Part shown: one piece after another, positions 12,999 through 21,885 of the stretch
Layout of the letters: each line of letters starts with the position of its first letter
Position numbering within the stretch: the stretch's first letter is position 1
DNA from: Corallococcus sicarius
GTDB taxonomy: Bacteria > Myxococcota > Myxococcia > Myxococcales > Myxococcaceae
Length of the DNA stretch: 32,162 bases
Assembly: GCF_003611735.1 (NCBI RefSeq)
Contig: NZ_RAWG01000083.1
Location: 1-32,162, forward strand
Reading direction: 5' to 3'
Notes under the pieces: generated by a model
Database searches by the model: none
What the model was told of the DNA's origin: nothing
Seen by the model: only the letters and a program-made list of their open reading frames with translations
Translations under genes and position numbers: made by a program

Positions 12999-13035
12999 CC
13001 TGCCCCGTCCGTCGGGCGGCGGACGGACGGGCAGG
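12999..13035 (-). terminator. Second hairpin between the lipoprotein and M3 genes
   Basis: CCTGCCCCGTCCGTC (12999-13013) pairs with GACGGACGGGCAGG (13022-13035): 14 bp with one bulged C and an 8-nt loop. On the minus strand it follows the first hairpin (13060-13091) and precedes the M3 start by about 107 nt, so it may be a back-up terminator or part of the M3 leader. Confidence 0.45.
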
Positions 13036-13059
13036 CCTGGAGGGCCCTGAAACGGCGGA

Positions 13060-13091
13060 AGGCCGCCCCGGCGTGGTGCCGTGGGCGGCCT
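13060..13091 (-). terminator. Strong hairpin terminator of the multidomain lipoprotein gene
   Basis: AGGCCGCCC-CGGC (13060-13072) pairs with GCCG-T-GGGCGGCCT (13078-13091): 13 bp with one bulge and a 5-nt loop, about 30 nt after the lipoprotein stop. On the minus strand a short T-containing stretch (GTTTC) follows. Confidence 0.65.
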
Positions 13092-13120
13092 CCTGGGACT
13101 TCACCGGGGTGCCGGTGTCG

Positions 13121-16100
13121 TCAGTGGAAGAACTCCACCGGGCTGGTGGAGCTCTGCGGCTGCCGCGTCACGCGGATCACGAAGTCCACGGAGTTGTTGT
13201 TCGTGTCCTGTCCGTTGCCGCGCGCGGCGTCCGTGCCGCCCACGGCCAGGGTGGCGGAGGTGGACGTGGACACGGCCTTGCGCTCCAAGCTTCCACCGGA
13301 GGCCGGATGGGAAGGAAGAGGAGGACCGGTGGGGCCCTCGGGCGCGTTCGCGGTGCCGTAGCCCAGGAGGTCCACGTCAACGAAGGCCGCGCCCGAAGGC
13401 CGTTGGAGACGGATGTGGCCACCGCCGGTCGTGGACGCCGTCGCGTCGATGTTATGGGTCGTGTCCGCGGGGGCCACCCCCGAGTAAGCCGAACCGCCCA
13501 ACAGGAAGTAGCCGTGGGACGGGATGCTCTTCCCGGCGGGAATGGTGAAGGTGGTGGTGTAGGTCGTATTGGTGGCGGACTTGTAGCTCACCTGCCAGCC
13601 GGACAGGTCCACCGCCGCGCTCGTCGGATTGTAGAGTTCCACGAACTCATCGCGCGTGTTCGCGGTCGTGCCCCCGCTGAACTCACTGATGACGACGTGG
13701 TTCGTCTGCGGCCCGGCCAGCACCGTCACCGAGCCGTACGTGCCGGCGGGCGGCACGGCGATGCCGTTCTGATCGCAGTACACCCACGGCTCGCCCGCGT
13801 CCGTGAACCGGTAGCGGAAGCCGTAGCGGTACGTGCCCGCCGTGGAGATGCTCAGCGATGCCTTCAACTCGTCGTTGTTGGAGCTTGGCGTGACGTAGCC
13901 CGCGTTGAAGTCCGCCGACGTCCACGTCCAGCCCACAGGGTCGGTGGCGTCCGTGCCGTAGCCCAGCTGCGACTCGATGCGCGGGTAGAAGTCGTTGCCC
14001 GTCTGGCTCCGCGTCGTGACATCGAAGCTGTAGAACTGGCTGAAGATGTCGTACCGGTCGAAGGCGAGGATGCTCGCCGGGTAGTTGCCATCTCCGGACG
14101 GGAACGTCTTCGGGTACTGGATGTTGCAGTAGTTCAGCGGCTTCTCGGCGTTCAGCGCGCAGTCGTCGTTGGGCTGCCCCGGCGTGCCCCGGTCTCCGCC
14201 GGACAGGCTGCCGGACGAATCACACCAGTACCAGGACCGCGCGCTGCCCGCCGTGCCCAGGATGCTGGATGCGAGGCTCATCGCGCGGCCGGTCGTCTGC
14301 GGGAACGCGCCCGTGTACGTCAGGCTGTCCACGTTCGTGGCCCCCTGCTTCACGGTCAGCGTTCCGGTGCTCCCCAGGACGAACCCGGTGCCATAGGCGT
14401 ACCGTGCGCTCACGCCACCGTTCGTCTCCGAAGCGGCGTCCTGCGCGAGCACCAGCGCTTCCCCCGGCGCGACCAGCAGTGCGCTGCCCGTGCCCGGGTC
14501 CACCGTGATGGACGACGGCGCCGTCACGCCATCCGAGTAGCCCACCGACAGGCCCGCGACGTTGAGCAGCTTCGCGCTGCTGTTGGTCAGCTCCAGGTAC
14601 TCCGTCGTCCCCGCCGAAGGCGAGTGCATCACCTCCGAAAGGAACAGCTCGCCCGCCACGGGCCCCGCCGCGGTGGTGCACGCGTCCTCGAAGCAGACGC
14701 CGTCCGCACCGGGGCAAGGGTCGCTGCTCGGGGGCTCGTCCTCGCACGAGGGGGCACCCGCCACCACCACGCATCCCTGCGAGTACGTCACCAGCGACCG
14801 GGCATCCGCCGCGCAGGTGGACGCGGGCGGCGTGCACACGAAGCCATCGCACGGGTTGGTGGTGGTCCCGCTCACGGTGGCGAGCGCACTGCCGTTGTTC
14901 GCGCCATCGAACGTCTTCAGGGCGAAGAAGTACGTCGTGCCCACCTCCAGGTCGGAGACGGTGAAGGTCTCCGCCGTGCCCGGCGCCTGGGGCGCGCTCA
15001 CACCCGGCACCAGCGTGGCCGTGTCGAAGGTGTCGTCCGTGATGGCCACCGTCGCATAGCGCAGCTCGTAGCGCGTCGCGGTACCCAGGTCGCCGTCATC
15101 ACCCGGTGCCTTCCAGTCCAGCCGAAGGCTGTAGGCGGACAGCGCGGTCGCCCCGAAGTCCTGCGCGATTTCCGGAGCCACCGCATCGGTGATGCCCAGG
15201 TCCGCGGACGTTGCGACCGGCAGGCCGTCCACCGTGGCCTTGAACTGGTAGGTGCCCTCCGCCTCCACGACGAGGCCGGTGAACGTCGCCTTGCCGGCCG
15301 TGGTCGTCTGCGTGACGGGGCCCTGGGCGAAGCTTCCGCCCGCGAGTTCCAGCTTCACGTCCCGGGGGGCGTCGCTGACGGTGTTGCCATGGGCATCGCG
15401 CAGGGCCACCAGCACATCCGCCAGCGCCTGCCGCACGGCCCCCGTGGTGGGCGCGGAGACGAACGCCACCCGGTCCAGGGCCGCCGGCACGATGGAATAG
15501 GTGTGCGTGCCCTCGAGCGTGTCCACCGCCACGTCCTTCGCGACGACCTTCTGATCACCGGCGGTGCGCAGCTCCACGCCGAACGTGTGCCGGCCTTCAT
15601 CCGCGACGGTGAACGTATAGGCGCCCGGCAGCACCGCCTGCGCGTCCGTGGACGAGAACACCACCGTGGCGGCGTAGTCCTTCGCGACGTTACCGTAGAC
15701 GTCCCGAGCCACCAGCTCGTAGCTCAAGGCCTGGCCCGCGGCGAACGGGCCTGCTCCCGCGATGACCTCGAAGGAAGCGGCGGCGAGGGCGCGCACGTCT
15801 GCGTCCACGGTCGCGGTGAGGGCCGCGTTGACGGTGTCCTCCGCCGTCAGCGTCTGCGTCCCCGCCGTCTTGAAGACCAGCCCGGTCATGAGCTTCTGGC
15901 CCTGGTCCTCCGGGGTGAAGGTCGCGTCCGGAGGCAGCACCGCCTGCGCGTCCGAGGACGTGAAGCGCACCGTGCCGGTGGCGTCCTGGCGGCGGTTGCC
16001 AAAGGCATCCGTCAGCGACACGGACACCTCAAGCGGATCGCCCGCGTTGACCGGGCCCGTGAAGTCCAACACCACGAGCTTCGCGAGAGGCCCGGCGGAC

Positions 16101-17143
16101 ACGTTCACGCGGAAGGTGAAGGAGATGGCGCTCGTGCCGTCATCCAGCTTGAGGTCCTGGGCTCCCGCCGTCCGGAAGGTGATGCCCGTGAAGGTGTACT
16201 GCCCCGCGTCCGTGGCCGTGAAGGCGTGGGCGGCGGGCATCGTCGCGGCCGGGTCCGTGGACGTCAGCGTCACCGTGCCCGTGTAGTTCGTCACCGTGTT
16301 GAGGTAGGCGTCCTGCAACGTCACCTGGAGGTCCTGCGCCACGCCCGCCACCGCCGTCTCCATGAGCGTGCTCAGCCCCACAGCCACCGGTGCACCGGGT
16401 GCCACCGTGAAGGAGGTGCTCGCGGCCGGCTCGAAGCCCGAGGCGCTCGCGATGAAGTGGTAGTTGGCCCCGGCCCGCTTCAGCACCACGTCCGGGAAGC
16501 GCGCCACGCCCGCCACCGTCGTCACCTTCAGCAGGGCCTCCGGAAAGACGATGCCCCCGGAGCCCAGTGACAACGTCACCTCCGTCGCGCTGTCGGGGAC
16601 CACCGCGCCGCTGGCGTCCTGGACGGTGACCTCCAGCCCGCTCAGCGGCACGCCCGCCACGCCATCCGGCAGCGACTCGCGGAACACGAGCTTCCGGACC
16701 GAGGGGGCCCCGAACTCCACCGTGGCCGTCGCGGCAAGCGGCACCTGCGCGCGGTTCACGTCCTTCACCGACGCGCGCACCGTCTTCACGCCCGCCACCG
16801 TCGACGACACCTGTGCCTGTGCCTTGCCGCCCGCGTCCGTCGTTGCCGTGGGCACGACGACAGAGGCGCCCTCTCCCTCCACCGTCACCGTCACCGGCCG
16901 CCCCGCCAGCGGCGAACCGTCCGCGCGCAGCACCGTCACCGTGACGACCGCCGCGTCCTGGCCATCCGGGAGCACGCCCGTGGGCCGGTCCACCACGACC
17001 TTGGACGCCGCTGCGTCCACCACGCCCTTCACGATGGGCGGAGGCTCCGGTGAGACCCCGGGCTCGGTGCACCCCAGCGACAGACCCAGACACAGCACGC
17101 CCAATCCCAGACAGCGGACGAGCACTTCGAAACGTGGGGACAT
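13121..17143 (-). CDS. Large lipoprotein with Ig-like repeats, FN3 and two lamin-tail domains
   Basis: A 1340-aa exported lipoprotein. The ATG at 17143 has CGGAGA upstream and opens a signal peptide ending in the lipobox LSLGC (Cys25). Domains from N to C: about six tandem bacterial Ig-like (invasin/Big_1-type) repeats from residue 40 to 660, shown by recurring blocks such as DAYLNTVTNYTGTVTLTSTD, DVYGNVAKDYAATVVFSSTD and DAFGNRRQDATGTVRFTSSD; an FN3-like domain (about 665-760); a hinge with eight cysteines (about 762-828); a lamin-tail domain (LFLSEVMHSPSAGTTEYLEL, about 829-990); a beta-rich region with SDP-type acidic turns; and a second lamin-tail domain (ISEFSGGTTANTRDEFVELYNP, from about 1149). 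Such proteins usually extend from the cell surface and bind polymers or other surfaces; binding partner unknown. Transcribed alone, 125 bp after the dnaE-SDR unit. Confidence 0.88.
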   Translation of the reverse strand: MSPRFEVLVRCLGLGVLCLGLSLGCTEPGVSPEPPPIVKGVVDAAASKVVVDRPTGVLPDGQDAAVVTVTVLRADGSPLAGRPVTVTVEGEGASVVVPTATTDAGGKAQAQVSSTVAGVKTVRASVKDVNRAQVPLAATATVEFGAPSVRKLVFRESLPDGVAGVPLSGLEVTVQDASGAVVPDSATEVTLSLGSGGIVFPEALLKVTTVAGVARFPDVVLKRAGANYHFIASASGFEPAASTSFTVAPGAPVAVGLSTLMETAVAGVAQDLQVTLQDAYLNTVTNYTGTVTLTSTDPAATMPAAHAFTATDAGQYTFTGITFRTAGAQDLKLDDGTSAISFTFRVNVSAGPLAKLVVLDFTGPVNAGDPLEVSVSLTDAFGNRRQDATGTVRFTSSDAQAVLPPDATFTPEDQGQKLMTGLVFKTAGTQTLTAEDTVNAALTATVDADVRALAAASFEVIAGAGPFAAGQALSYELVARDVYGNVAKDYAATVVFSSTDAQAVLPGAYTFTVADEGRHTFGVELRTAGDQKVVAKDVAVDTLEGTHTYSIVPAALDRVAFVSAPTTGAVRQALADVLVALRDAHGNTVSDAPRDVKLELAGGSFAQGPVTQTTTAGKATFTGLVVEAEGTYQFKATVDGLPVATSADLGITDAVAPEIAQDFGATALSAYSLRLDWKAPGDDGDLGTATRYELRYATVAITDDTFDTATLVPGVSAPQAPGTAETFTVSDLEVGTTYFFALKTFDGANNGSALATVSGTTTNPCDGFVCTPPASTCAADARSLVTYSQGCVVVAGAPSCEDEPPSSDPCPGADGVCFEDACTTAAGPVAGELFLSEVMHSPSAGTTEYLELTNSSAKLLNVAGLSVGYSDGVTAPSSITVDPGTGSALLVAPGEALVLAQDAASETNGGVSARYAYGTGFVLGSTGTLTVKQGATNVDSLTYTGAFPQTTGRAMSLASSILGTAGSARSWYWCDSSGSLSGGDRGTPGQPNDDCALNAEKPLNYCNIQYPKTFPSGDGNYPASILAFDRYDIFSQFYSFDVTTRSQTGNDFYPRIESQLGYGTDATDPVGWTWTSADFNAGYVTPSSNNDELKASLSISTAGTYRYGFRYRFTDAGEPWVYCDQNGIAVPPAGTYGSVTVLAGPQTNHVVISEFSGGTTANTRDEFVELYNPTSAAVDLSGWQVSYKSATNTTYTTTFTIPAGKSIPSHGYFLLGGSAYSGVAPADTTHNIDATASTTGGGHIRLQRPSGAAFVDVDLLGYGTANAPEGPTGPPLPSHPASGGSLERKAVSTSTSATLAVGGTDAARGNGQDTNNNSVDFVIRVTRQPQSSTSPVEFFH

Positions 17144-17216
17144 GGGGGTCTCCGACAGCGGGCAGCCTCCGCGCGGCGGCAGGTGCCTGCGCGGGGTTGC
17201 ACTGCTTTCTATCAGA

Positions 17217-17237
17217 CATTCCCTGACGCGCGGAATG
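17217..17237 (-). terminator. Weak hairpin after the dnaE-SDR unit
   Basis: CATTCC (17217-17222) and GGAATG (17232-17237) make a 6-bp stem with a 9-nt loop, 31 nt after the SDR stop on the minus strand. Too short to be confident; the downstream lipoprotein gene begins 73 nt further on. Confidence 0.3.
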
Positions 17238-17268
17238 CCCGGCCGGAGCCCCTCAGCTCACCGGAAAC

Positions 17269-18072
17269 TCAGCCGTTCATCGCCTGGAGCAGCGCGGCGC
17301 CGCCCAGCAGGGACTGGCCGCCGTCACAGACCATGATGGAGCCGGTGATGAAGCTGGCCGCGTCGGACGAGAGGAAGAGCGCCAGCCGGGAGATGTCCTC
17401 CGGCGTGCCGAAGCGCTGCAGCGGCAGGGCCTCCGCGAGCTTCTGGCGCGAGCCCTCCGAAGGCGCGAGCCGGCTCATCCCTTCCGTGCCCTCGATGGGG
17501 CCGGGGGTGATGGCGTTGACGCGCACGCCCGCGCCGCCCCACTCGATGGCCAGCACGCGGGTGAGCATGTCCACGCCGGCCTTGGCGGCGCACACGTGGG
17601 CCTGCATGGCCATGGGCAGGTAGGCCTGGGGCGCGGAGATGGTGATGACGGACGCGCCCGGCTTGCGCAGGTGTTCGAACGCGGCGCGCGCCACGTTGAA
17701 CGTGCCCAGCACGTCGATGTCCATCACCGCCTTGAAGCCGTTGGACGACATGCCCAGCGCGGGCGCGGGGAAGTTGCCCGCGGCGCCGCACACCAGCACG
17801 TCAAGCTCACCGTACGCGTCCTTCACCTGCTGGAGCGCCTTCTCCACGGACGCGTAGTCGCGCACGTCGGCGGCGACGCCCATCGCGGTGCCGTGGGCCT
17901 GGAGGCCCTTCACCGCGCCCTCCAGCTTCTCCACGTTGCGGCCGTTGATGGCCACCTTCGCCCCCGCCTTCGCGAACGCCGTGGCGATGCCGAGGTTGAT
18001 GCCACTGCTGCCGCCGGAGATGAAGGCCGTCTTGCCCTTCAACAGCCCATCCCTGAACACGCCATCCGCCAT
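17269..18072 (-). CDS. Short-chain dehydrogenase, 2,4-dienoyl-CoA reductase (DECR2)-like
   Basis: A 267-aa Rossmann-fold oxidoreductase. The ATG at 18072 has GAAGGAG seven nt upstream, which fixes the start; the frame is open far into dnaE, but that part is a shadow. The NAD(P)-binding loop is SGGSSGINLG (residues 19-28). The blocks CGAAGNFPAPALGMSSNGFK, MDIDVLGTFNVARA and ITPGPIEGTEGM closely resemble peroxisomal 2,4-dienoyl-CoA reductase DECR2, which reduces dienoyl-CoA during unsaturated fatty-acid breakdown. At the classical YxxxK site Lys164 is kept but Val160 replaces Tyr, as in DECR2-type enzymes; Tyr151 is nearby. It is 23 bp downstream of dnaE and likely cotranscribed, an odd pairing with no evident functional link. 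Exact substrate uncertain. Confidence 0.85.
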   Translation of the reverse strand: MADGVFRDGLLKGKTAFISGGSSGINLGIATAFAKAGAKVAINGRNVEKLEGAVKGLQAHGTAMGVAADVRDYASVEKALQQVKDAYGELDVLVCGAAGNFPAPALGMSSNGFKAVMDIDVLGTFNVARAAFEHLRKPGASVITISAPQAYLPMAMQAHVCAAKAGVDMLTRVLAIEWGGAGVRVNAITPGPIEGTEGMSRLAPSEGSRQKLAEALPLQRFGTPEDISRLALFLSSDAASFITGSIMVCDGGQSLLGGAALLQAMNG

Positions 18073-18095
18073 GGGGTCGCTCCTTCGCAATTGAA

Positions 18096-21000
18096 TCAGC
18101 CGAACTCCACGACCTTCTGCCCGAAGAGCTTGTCCACCGCGAGGAGCAATTCGTCGTTCACCTGCACCTTGAGCGTGGTGCCGGCGATGTGCGCTTCGGC
18201 CTCCCCGGGGAACAGCACGCTCACCGCCACCGGCGTCGCCCCCGCGTACTTCTTCGCCAGCTCGTTGAGCTTCGCCAGCCGCTCCTCGGTGACGACGTCC
18301 GCGGGCAGGCGCAGCTCCAGCCGCTTGGTGCGCTTCTCCCGCACGGACTTGAGGCTCTGGATGTCGTCGACGATGAGCTCCGCGGTGGGCGTGTTCTCGT
18401 CGCGCTGCGAAATCTGCACCGTGCCCGTCACCAGGATGGGGTCGTCCGACTTGAGCAGGTGCTCCCACTGCTCGTAGCCCGGCTTGGGGCCCTGCTTGGA
18501 CCACTTGCCGTCCTTGCCCATCACGTTGCGCGTGCCGTCCTTGCCCGGGAAGCACACCAACTCCGTGGAGCCGGACAGGTCTTCAATGGTGACCCACGCC
18601 ATGCGCTTGCCCGTCTTGGTGGGGCGCTCGCGCAGCACGGTGATGATGCCCGCCACGGTGATCTTCTCATCGCGGCGCGCGCGCTGCACGGCGGTGATGG
18701 GCCGGGCGTAGCGCTTCAACTCCTTCTCGTACTGGTACAGCGGGTGGCCGGACACGTAGAAGCCGATGGACTCCTTCTCGTAGGCCAGGCGCTCCTTCTC
18801 CGGCCACTCGTCCACCGCCGCGTAGTCGTCCTTGAGGCCGGTGCCGGCGGAGGCCGGGCCCGTGAGCATGCCGAACAGCGAGCTCTGGCCCGCGGCCCTG
18901 TCCTTCTGGCTGGCGGAGCCGCGGTTCATCGCGCGCTCGATGGTCTCGAAGAGCTGCGCGCGGGGACGCTTCTCGAAGTCGAAGGAGCCCGCCTTCACCA
19001 GCGCCTCCAGCACCTTGCGGTTGACGCGGCGGCCGTCCACGCGCTCGCAGAAGTCGAACAGGCTCTTGAAGGGGCCTTCCTTGCGCGCCTCCAGGATGGA
19101 CTCGATGGCGCCCTCGCCCACGCCCTTGATGGCGCCCAGGCCGAAGCGGATCTTCCCGTCCACCGCGCCGAAGGCCAGGTCGGACTGGTTCACGTCCGGC
19201 GGCAGCACCTGCGTGCCCGACTCGCGGGCCTCGCCAATGTGCTTCACCACCTTGTCGGTGTTGTCCTTCTCGCTGGTGAGAAGGGCGGCCATGAATTCGC
19301 ACGGGTAGTGGGCCTTGAGCCACGCCGTGTGGATGGTGACCAGGCCGTACGCCGCGGAGTGGCTCTTGTTGAAGCCGTACTCGGCGAACTTCTCCATCAG
19401 GTCGAAGATTTCGCCCGCGACCTTGAGGTCCACGTTGTTGGCCTTGCAGCCCTCCATGAAGCCGGCGCGCTCGGCCTGCATGACCTCGGCCTTCTTCTTG
19501 CCCATGGCGCGGCGAAGCAGGTCCGCGCGGCCCAGGGTGTAGCCACCCAGGACCTGCGAGATCTGCATCACCTGCTCCTGGTACACGATGACGCCGTAGG
19601 TGTCCTTGAGCACCGGCTCCAGGTTCGGGTGCGGATACGACACCTTCTCCCGTCCGTGCTTGCGGTTGATGAAGACGTCCACCATGCCGGCGTCCAGCGG
19701 ACCCGGGCGGTAGAGCGCGCCCGCGGCGATGACGTCTTCGAAGCAGGACGGCTTGAGCTTCATCACCATTTCGGTGAAGCCGCTGGACTCCATCTGGAAG
19801 ACGCCGGCCGTGTCGCCCTTGGCCATCAGCGCCCACATCTCAGGGTCGGTGAGCGGAATCTCGTGCCGCTTGATGTCCTTCTTGTGGTTGCGGTTCACCA
19901 GGTCCAGCGCCTGCTGGATGACGGTGAGCGTCTTCAGGCCCAGGAAGTCGAACTTCACCAGCCCCGCCGCCTCCACCTCGTCCTTGGCGAACTGGGTGAT
20001 GAGGATCTTCTCGCCCGGGGGCGAGTACACCGGCACGAACTCCCACAGCGGCTTGTCGGCGATGACGACGCCGGCCGCGTGCATGCCGGGCTGGCGGTGC
20101 AGGCCCTCCAGCGCGAGCGCGATTTCGAGCACGTCCTTGGTGGTGACGGGGTTGCCCTCCACCTCACCGATGTTGGAGGGCTTTTCGATCATCTCCTTGA
20201 GGCGAGGCTCCATTTCAATGGCCTCCTTCAAGGTGATGTTGAGGACTTCGGGCACCAGCTTGGCGATGCGGTCGCCTTCGCTGAACGGCAGGCCGAAGAC
20301 GCGGCACACGTCGCGCAGCACGCTCTTGGCCTTGAGCGAACCGAACGTGATGATCTGCCCCACGTTCATCTCGCCGTACTTGCGGCCCACGTACTTGATG
20401 ACCTCGTCGCGCCGGTCCTGGCAGAAGTCGATGTCGAAGTCCGGCATCGACACGCGCTCCGGGTTGAGGAAGCGCTCGAAGAGCAGGTTGTACGGGATGG
20501 GGTCCAGGTCGGTGATGCGCAGCGCGTACGCGACCAGCGACCCTGCTCCGGAGCCACGGCCCGGGCCCACCGGGATGTTGTGGTCCTTGGCCCAGTTGAT
20601 GAAGTCCTGGACGATGAGGAAGTAGCCGCTGAAGCCCATGCGCTGGATGACGCCCAGCTCCAGCGTGAGGCGGTCTTTGTACTGCTGGTGGTCGATGGGG
20701 TACTGGTGCTTCAACTCCTCGAAGCGCTGGCGCAGGCCCTCGTACGCCAGCTCCGCCATGAAGGAGTCCGGGGTGTGGCTGTCGGGCACCTTGAACGTGG
20801 GCAGCATGGGCTTGCCCAGCTTCAGCTCCACGTTGCACTGCTCGGCGATGCGCTGGGTGTTGTGGACGGCTTCCGGCGTGTCCTTGAAGAACTCCAGCAT
20901 CTCCGTGGGGCTCGTGACGTAGAGCTTGTCGGTGGAGTGCCGCAGGCGCTTGCTGTCCGCGAGCGTCTTGCCGCTCGCGATGCACATCAGCAGCTCATGC

Positions 21001-21641
21001 GCGCGGGCGTCCTCGCGCTTGATGTAGTGCGCGTCCGCGGTGGCGACGAGCGGCACGTCGATGTCGCGCGAGAGCTGCTTGAGGTTCTCGTTCGCCTTGT
21101 CCTGCTCGGGCATCCCGTTGGATTGGATCTCCAGGAAGAACTGCCCGGGCTCGAAGATGTTCTTGTACTCGGTGGCGGCGCGGCGGGCGTGGTCCATGTC
21201 GCCGCGGAAGCACGCGCTCGTCACTTCGCCGCCCAGGCACGCGGTGAGCCCGAAGAGCCCCTTGCTGTGCTTGGCCAGGACCTCCTTGTCGATGCGCGGG
21301 TGGTAGTAGAACCCGTTCATGTACGCGGTGGAGGACAGGTAGCGCAGGTTCGCGTAGCCCTCCTCGTTCTTGGCGAGGAGGATGAGGTGGTGGGCCACCT
21401 TCTCCGAGCGGTCCTCGCGCCCCTTGGGTCCCGCGACGTACGCCTCCAGGCCGAGGATGGGCTTGATGCCGGCGTCCTTCGCCTTCTTGTAGAAGTCGAT
21501 GGTGCCGAACATGTTGCCGTGGTCCGTGACGGCCACGCTCGACATGCCCTTCTCCTTCACCGTCTTGATGAGGTCCTTCATCCGGATCGCCCCATCGAGC
21601 AGCGAATAGAGGGTGTGGAGGTGAAGGTGCGTAAAGGACAT
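18096..21641 (-). CDS. dnaE: DNA polymerase III alpha subunit
   Basis: The 1181-aa replicative polymerase catalytic subunit. The start at 21641 is chosen because the PHP domain begins immediately (MSFTHLHLHTLYSLLDG); the frame continues upstream without similarity. PHP domain about residues 1-270, with His7, His9, Asp16, His41, Glu66, His84 or His85, Cys135, Asp203 and His205, the nine positions that bind metals in DnaEs with PHP proofreading. Polymerase palm: PDFDIDF with Asp401 and Asp403, and KFDFLGL with Asp565. Tandem helix-hairpin-helix region with GLGAIKGVGEGAIESIL; OB fold VAGIITVLRERPTKTGKRMA near residue 1000; C-terminal domain after it. Length is like E. coli DnaE (1160). The SDR gene follows by 23 bp. 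Divergent from the sulfatase-fold gene. Confidence 0.97.
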   Translation of the reverse strand: MSFTHLHLHTLYSLLDGAIRMKDLIKTVKEKGMSSVAVTDHGNMFGTIDFYKKAKDAGIKPILGLEAYVAGPKGREDRSEKVAHHLILLAKNEEGYANLRYLSSTAYMNGFYYHPRIDKEVLAKHSKGLFGLTACLGGEVTSACFRGDMDHARRAATEYKNIFEPGQFFLEIQSNGMPEQDKANENLKQLSRDIDVPLVATADAHYIKREDARAHELLMCIASGKTLADSKRLRHSTDKLYVTSPTEMLEFFKDTPEAVHNTQRIAEQCNVELKLGKPMLPTFKVPDSHTPDSFMAELAYEGLRQRFEELKHQYPIDHQQYKDRLTLELGVIQRMGFSGYFLIVQDFINWAKDHNIPVGPGRGSGAGSLVAYALRITDLDPIPYNLLFERFLNPERVSMPDFDIDFCQDRRDEVIKYVGRKYGEMNVGQIITFGSLKAKSVLRDVCRVFGLPFSEGDRIAKLVPEVLNITLKEAIEMEPRLKEMIEKPSNIGEVEGNPVTTKDVLEIALALEGLHRQPGMHAAGVVIADKPLWEFVPVYSPPGEKILITQFAKDEVEAAGLVKFDFLGLKTLTVIQQALDLVNRNHKKDIKRHEIPLTDPEMWALMAKGDTAGVFQMESSGFTEMVMKLKPSCFEDVIAAGALYRPGPLDAGMVDVFINRKHGREKVSYPHPNLEPVLKDTYGVIVYQEQVMQISQVLGGYTLGRADLLRRAMGKKKAEVMQAERAGFMEGCKANNVDLKVAGEIFDLMEKFAEYGFNKSHSAAYGLVTIHTAWLKAHYPCEFMAALLTSEKDNTDKVVKHIGEARESGTQVLPPDVNQSDLAFGAVDGKIRFGLGAIKGVGEGAIESILEARKEGPFKSLFDFCERVDGRRVNRKVLEALVKAGSFDFEKRPRAQLFETIERAMNRGSASQKDRAAGQSSLFGMLTGPASAGTGLKDDYAAVDEWPEKERLAYEKESIGFYVSGHPLYQYEKELKRYARPITAVQRARRDEKITVAGIITVLRERPTKTGKRMAWVTIEDLSGSTELVCFPGKDGTRNVMGKDGKWSKQGPKPGYEQWEHLLKSDDPILVTGTVQISQRDENTPTAELIVDDIQSLKSVREKRTKRLELRLPADVVTEERLAKLNELAKKYAGATPVAVSVLFPGEAEAHIAGTTLKVQVNDELLLAVDKLFGQKVVEFG

Positions 21642-21740
21642 AAGCGGCAGGTTCCCGGAGTGAAGAAGGAGGCACCTGAACAGTAGAGCCCGGGTCCCCT
21701 GCTCGCCAGTCCAGTGACAGGGCCAGCGGTTTCGGAGGAC

Positions 21741-21757
21741 CTCCCACGTCCTGGGAG
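21741..21757. repeat. Short inverted repeat in the dnaE/sulfatase divergent region
   Basis: CTCCCA (21741-21746) and TGGGAG (21752-21757) flank 5 nt. The region (244 bp between starts at 21641 and 21886) shows no convincing promoter pair; the best for dnaE on the minus strand is a poor match. Confidence 0.3.
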
Positions 21758-21885
21758 CCCGGAAATCCGGACTGGAAAACACCCGGAGCGGAATCGAGCT
21801 TCCCCGCCGTCCGGGCGTGTGCACTTCGGACGGGGCGGGGTGGCCTCCGTGGGATTCGTGCCCACGCTCCCCCAGGATGTCCTCC

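Noticed and set aside
13073..16570. 1165-codon plus-strand frame opposite the multidomain lipoprotein
   Set aside because: Arg/Gly/Val-rich shadow; the minus strand has a signal peptide, lipobox and recognisable repeats.
18073..18555. Upstream extension of the SDR frame into dnaE
   Set aside because: GAAGGAG before the ATG at 18072 and the SDR family N-terminus fix the start; the extension overlaps dnaE out of frame.
18189..21686. 1165-codon plus-strand frame opposite dnaE
   Set aside because: dnaE on the minus strand is certain; the plus-strand product is compositionally biased and mirrors its codons.
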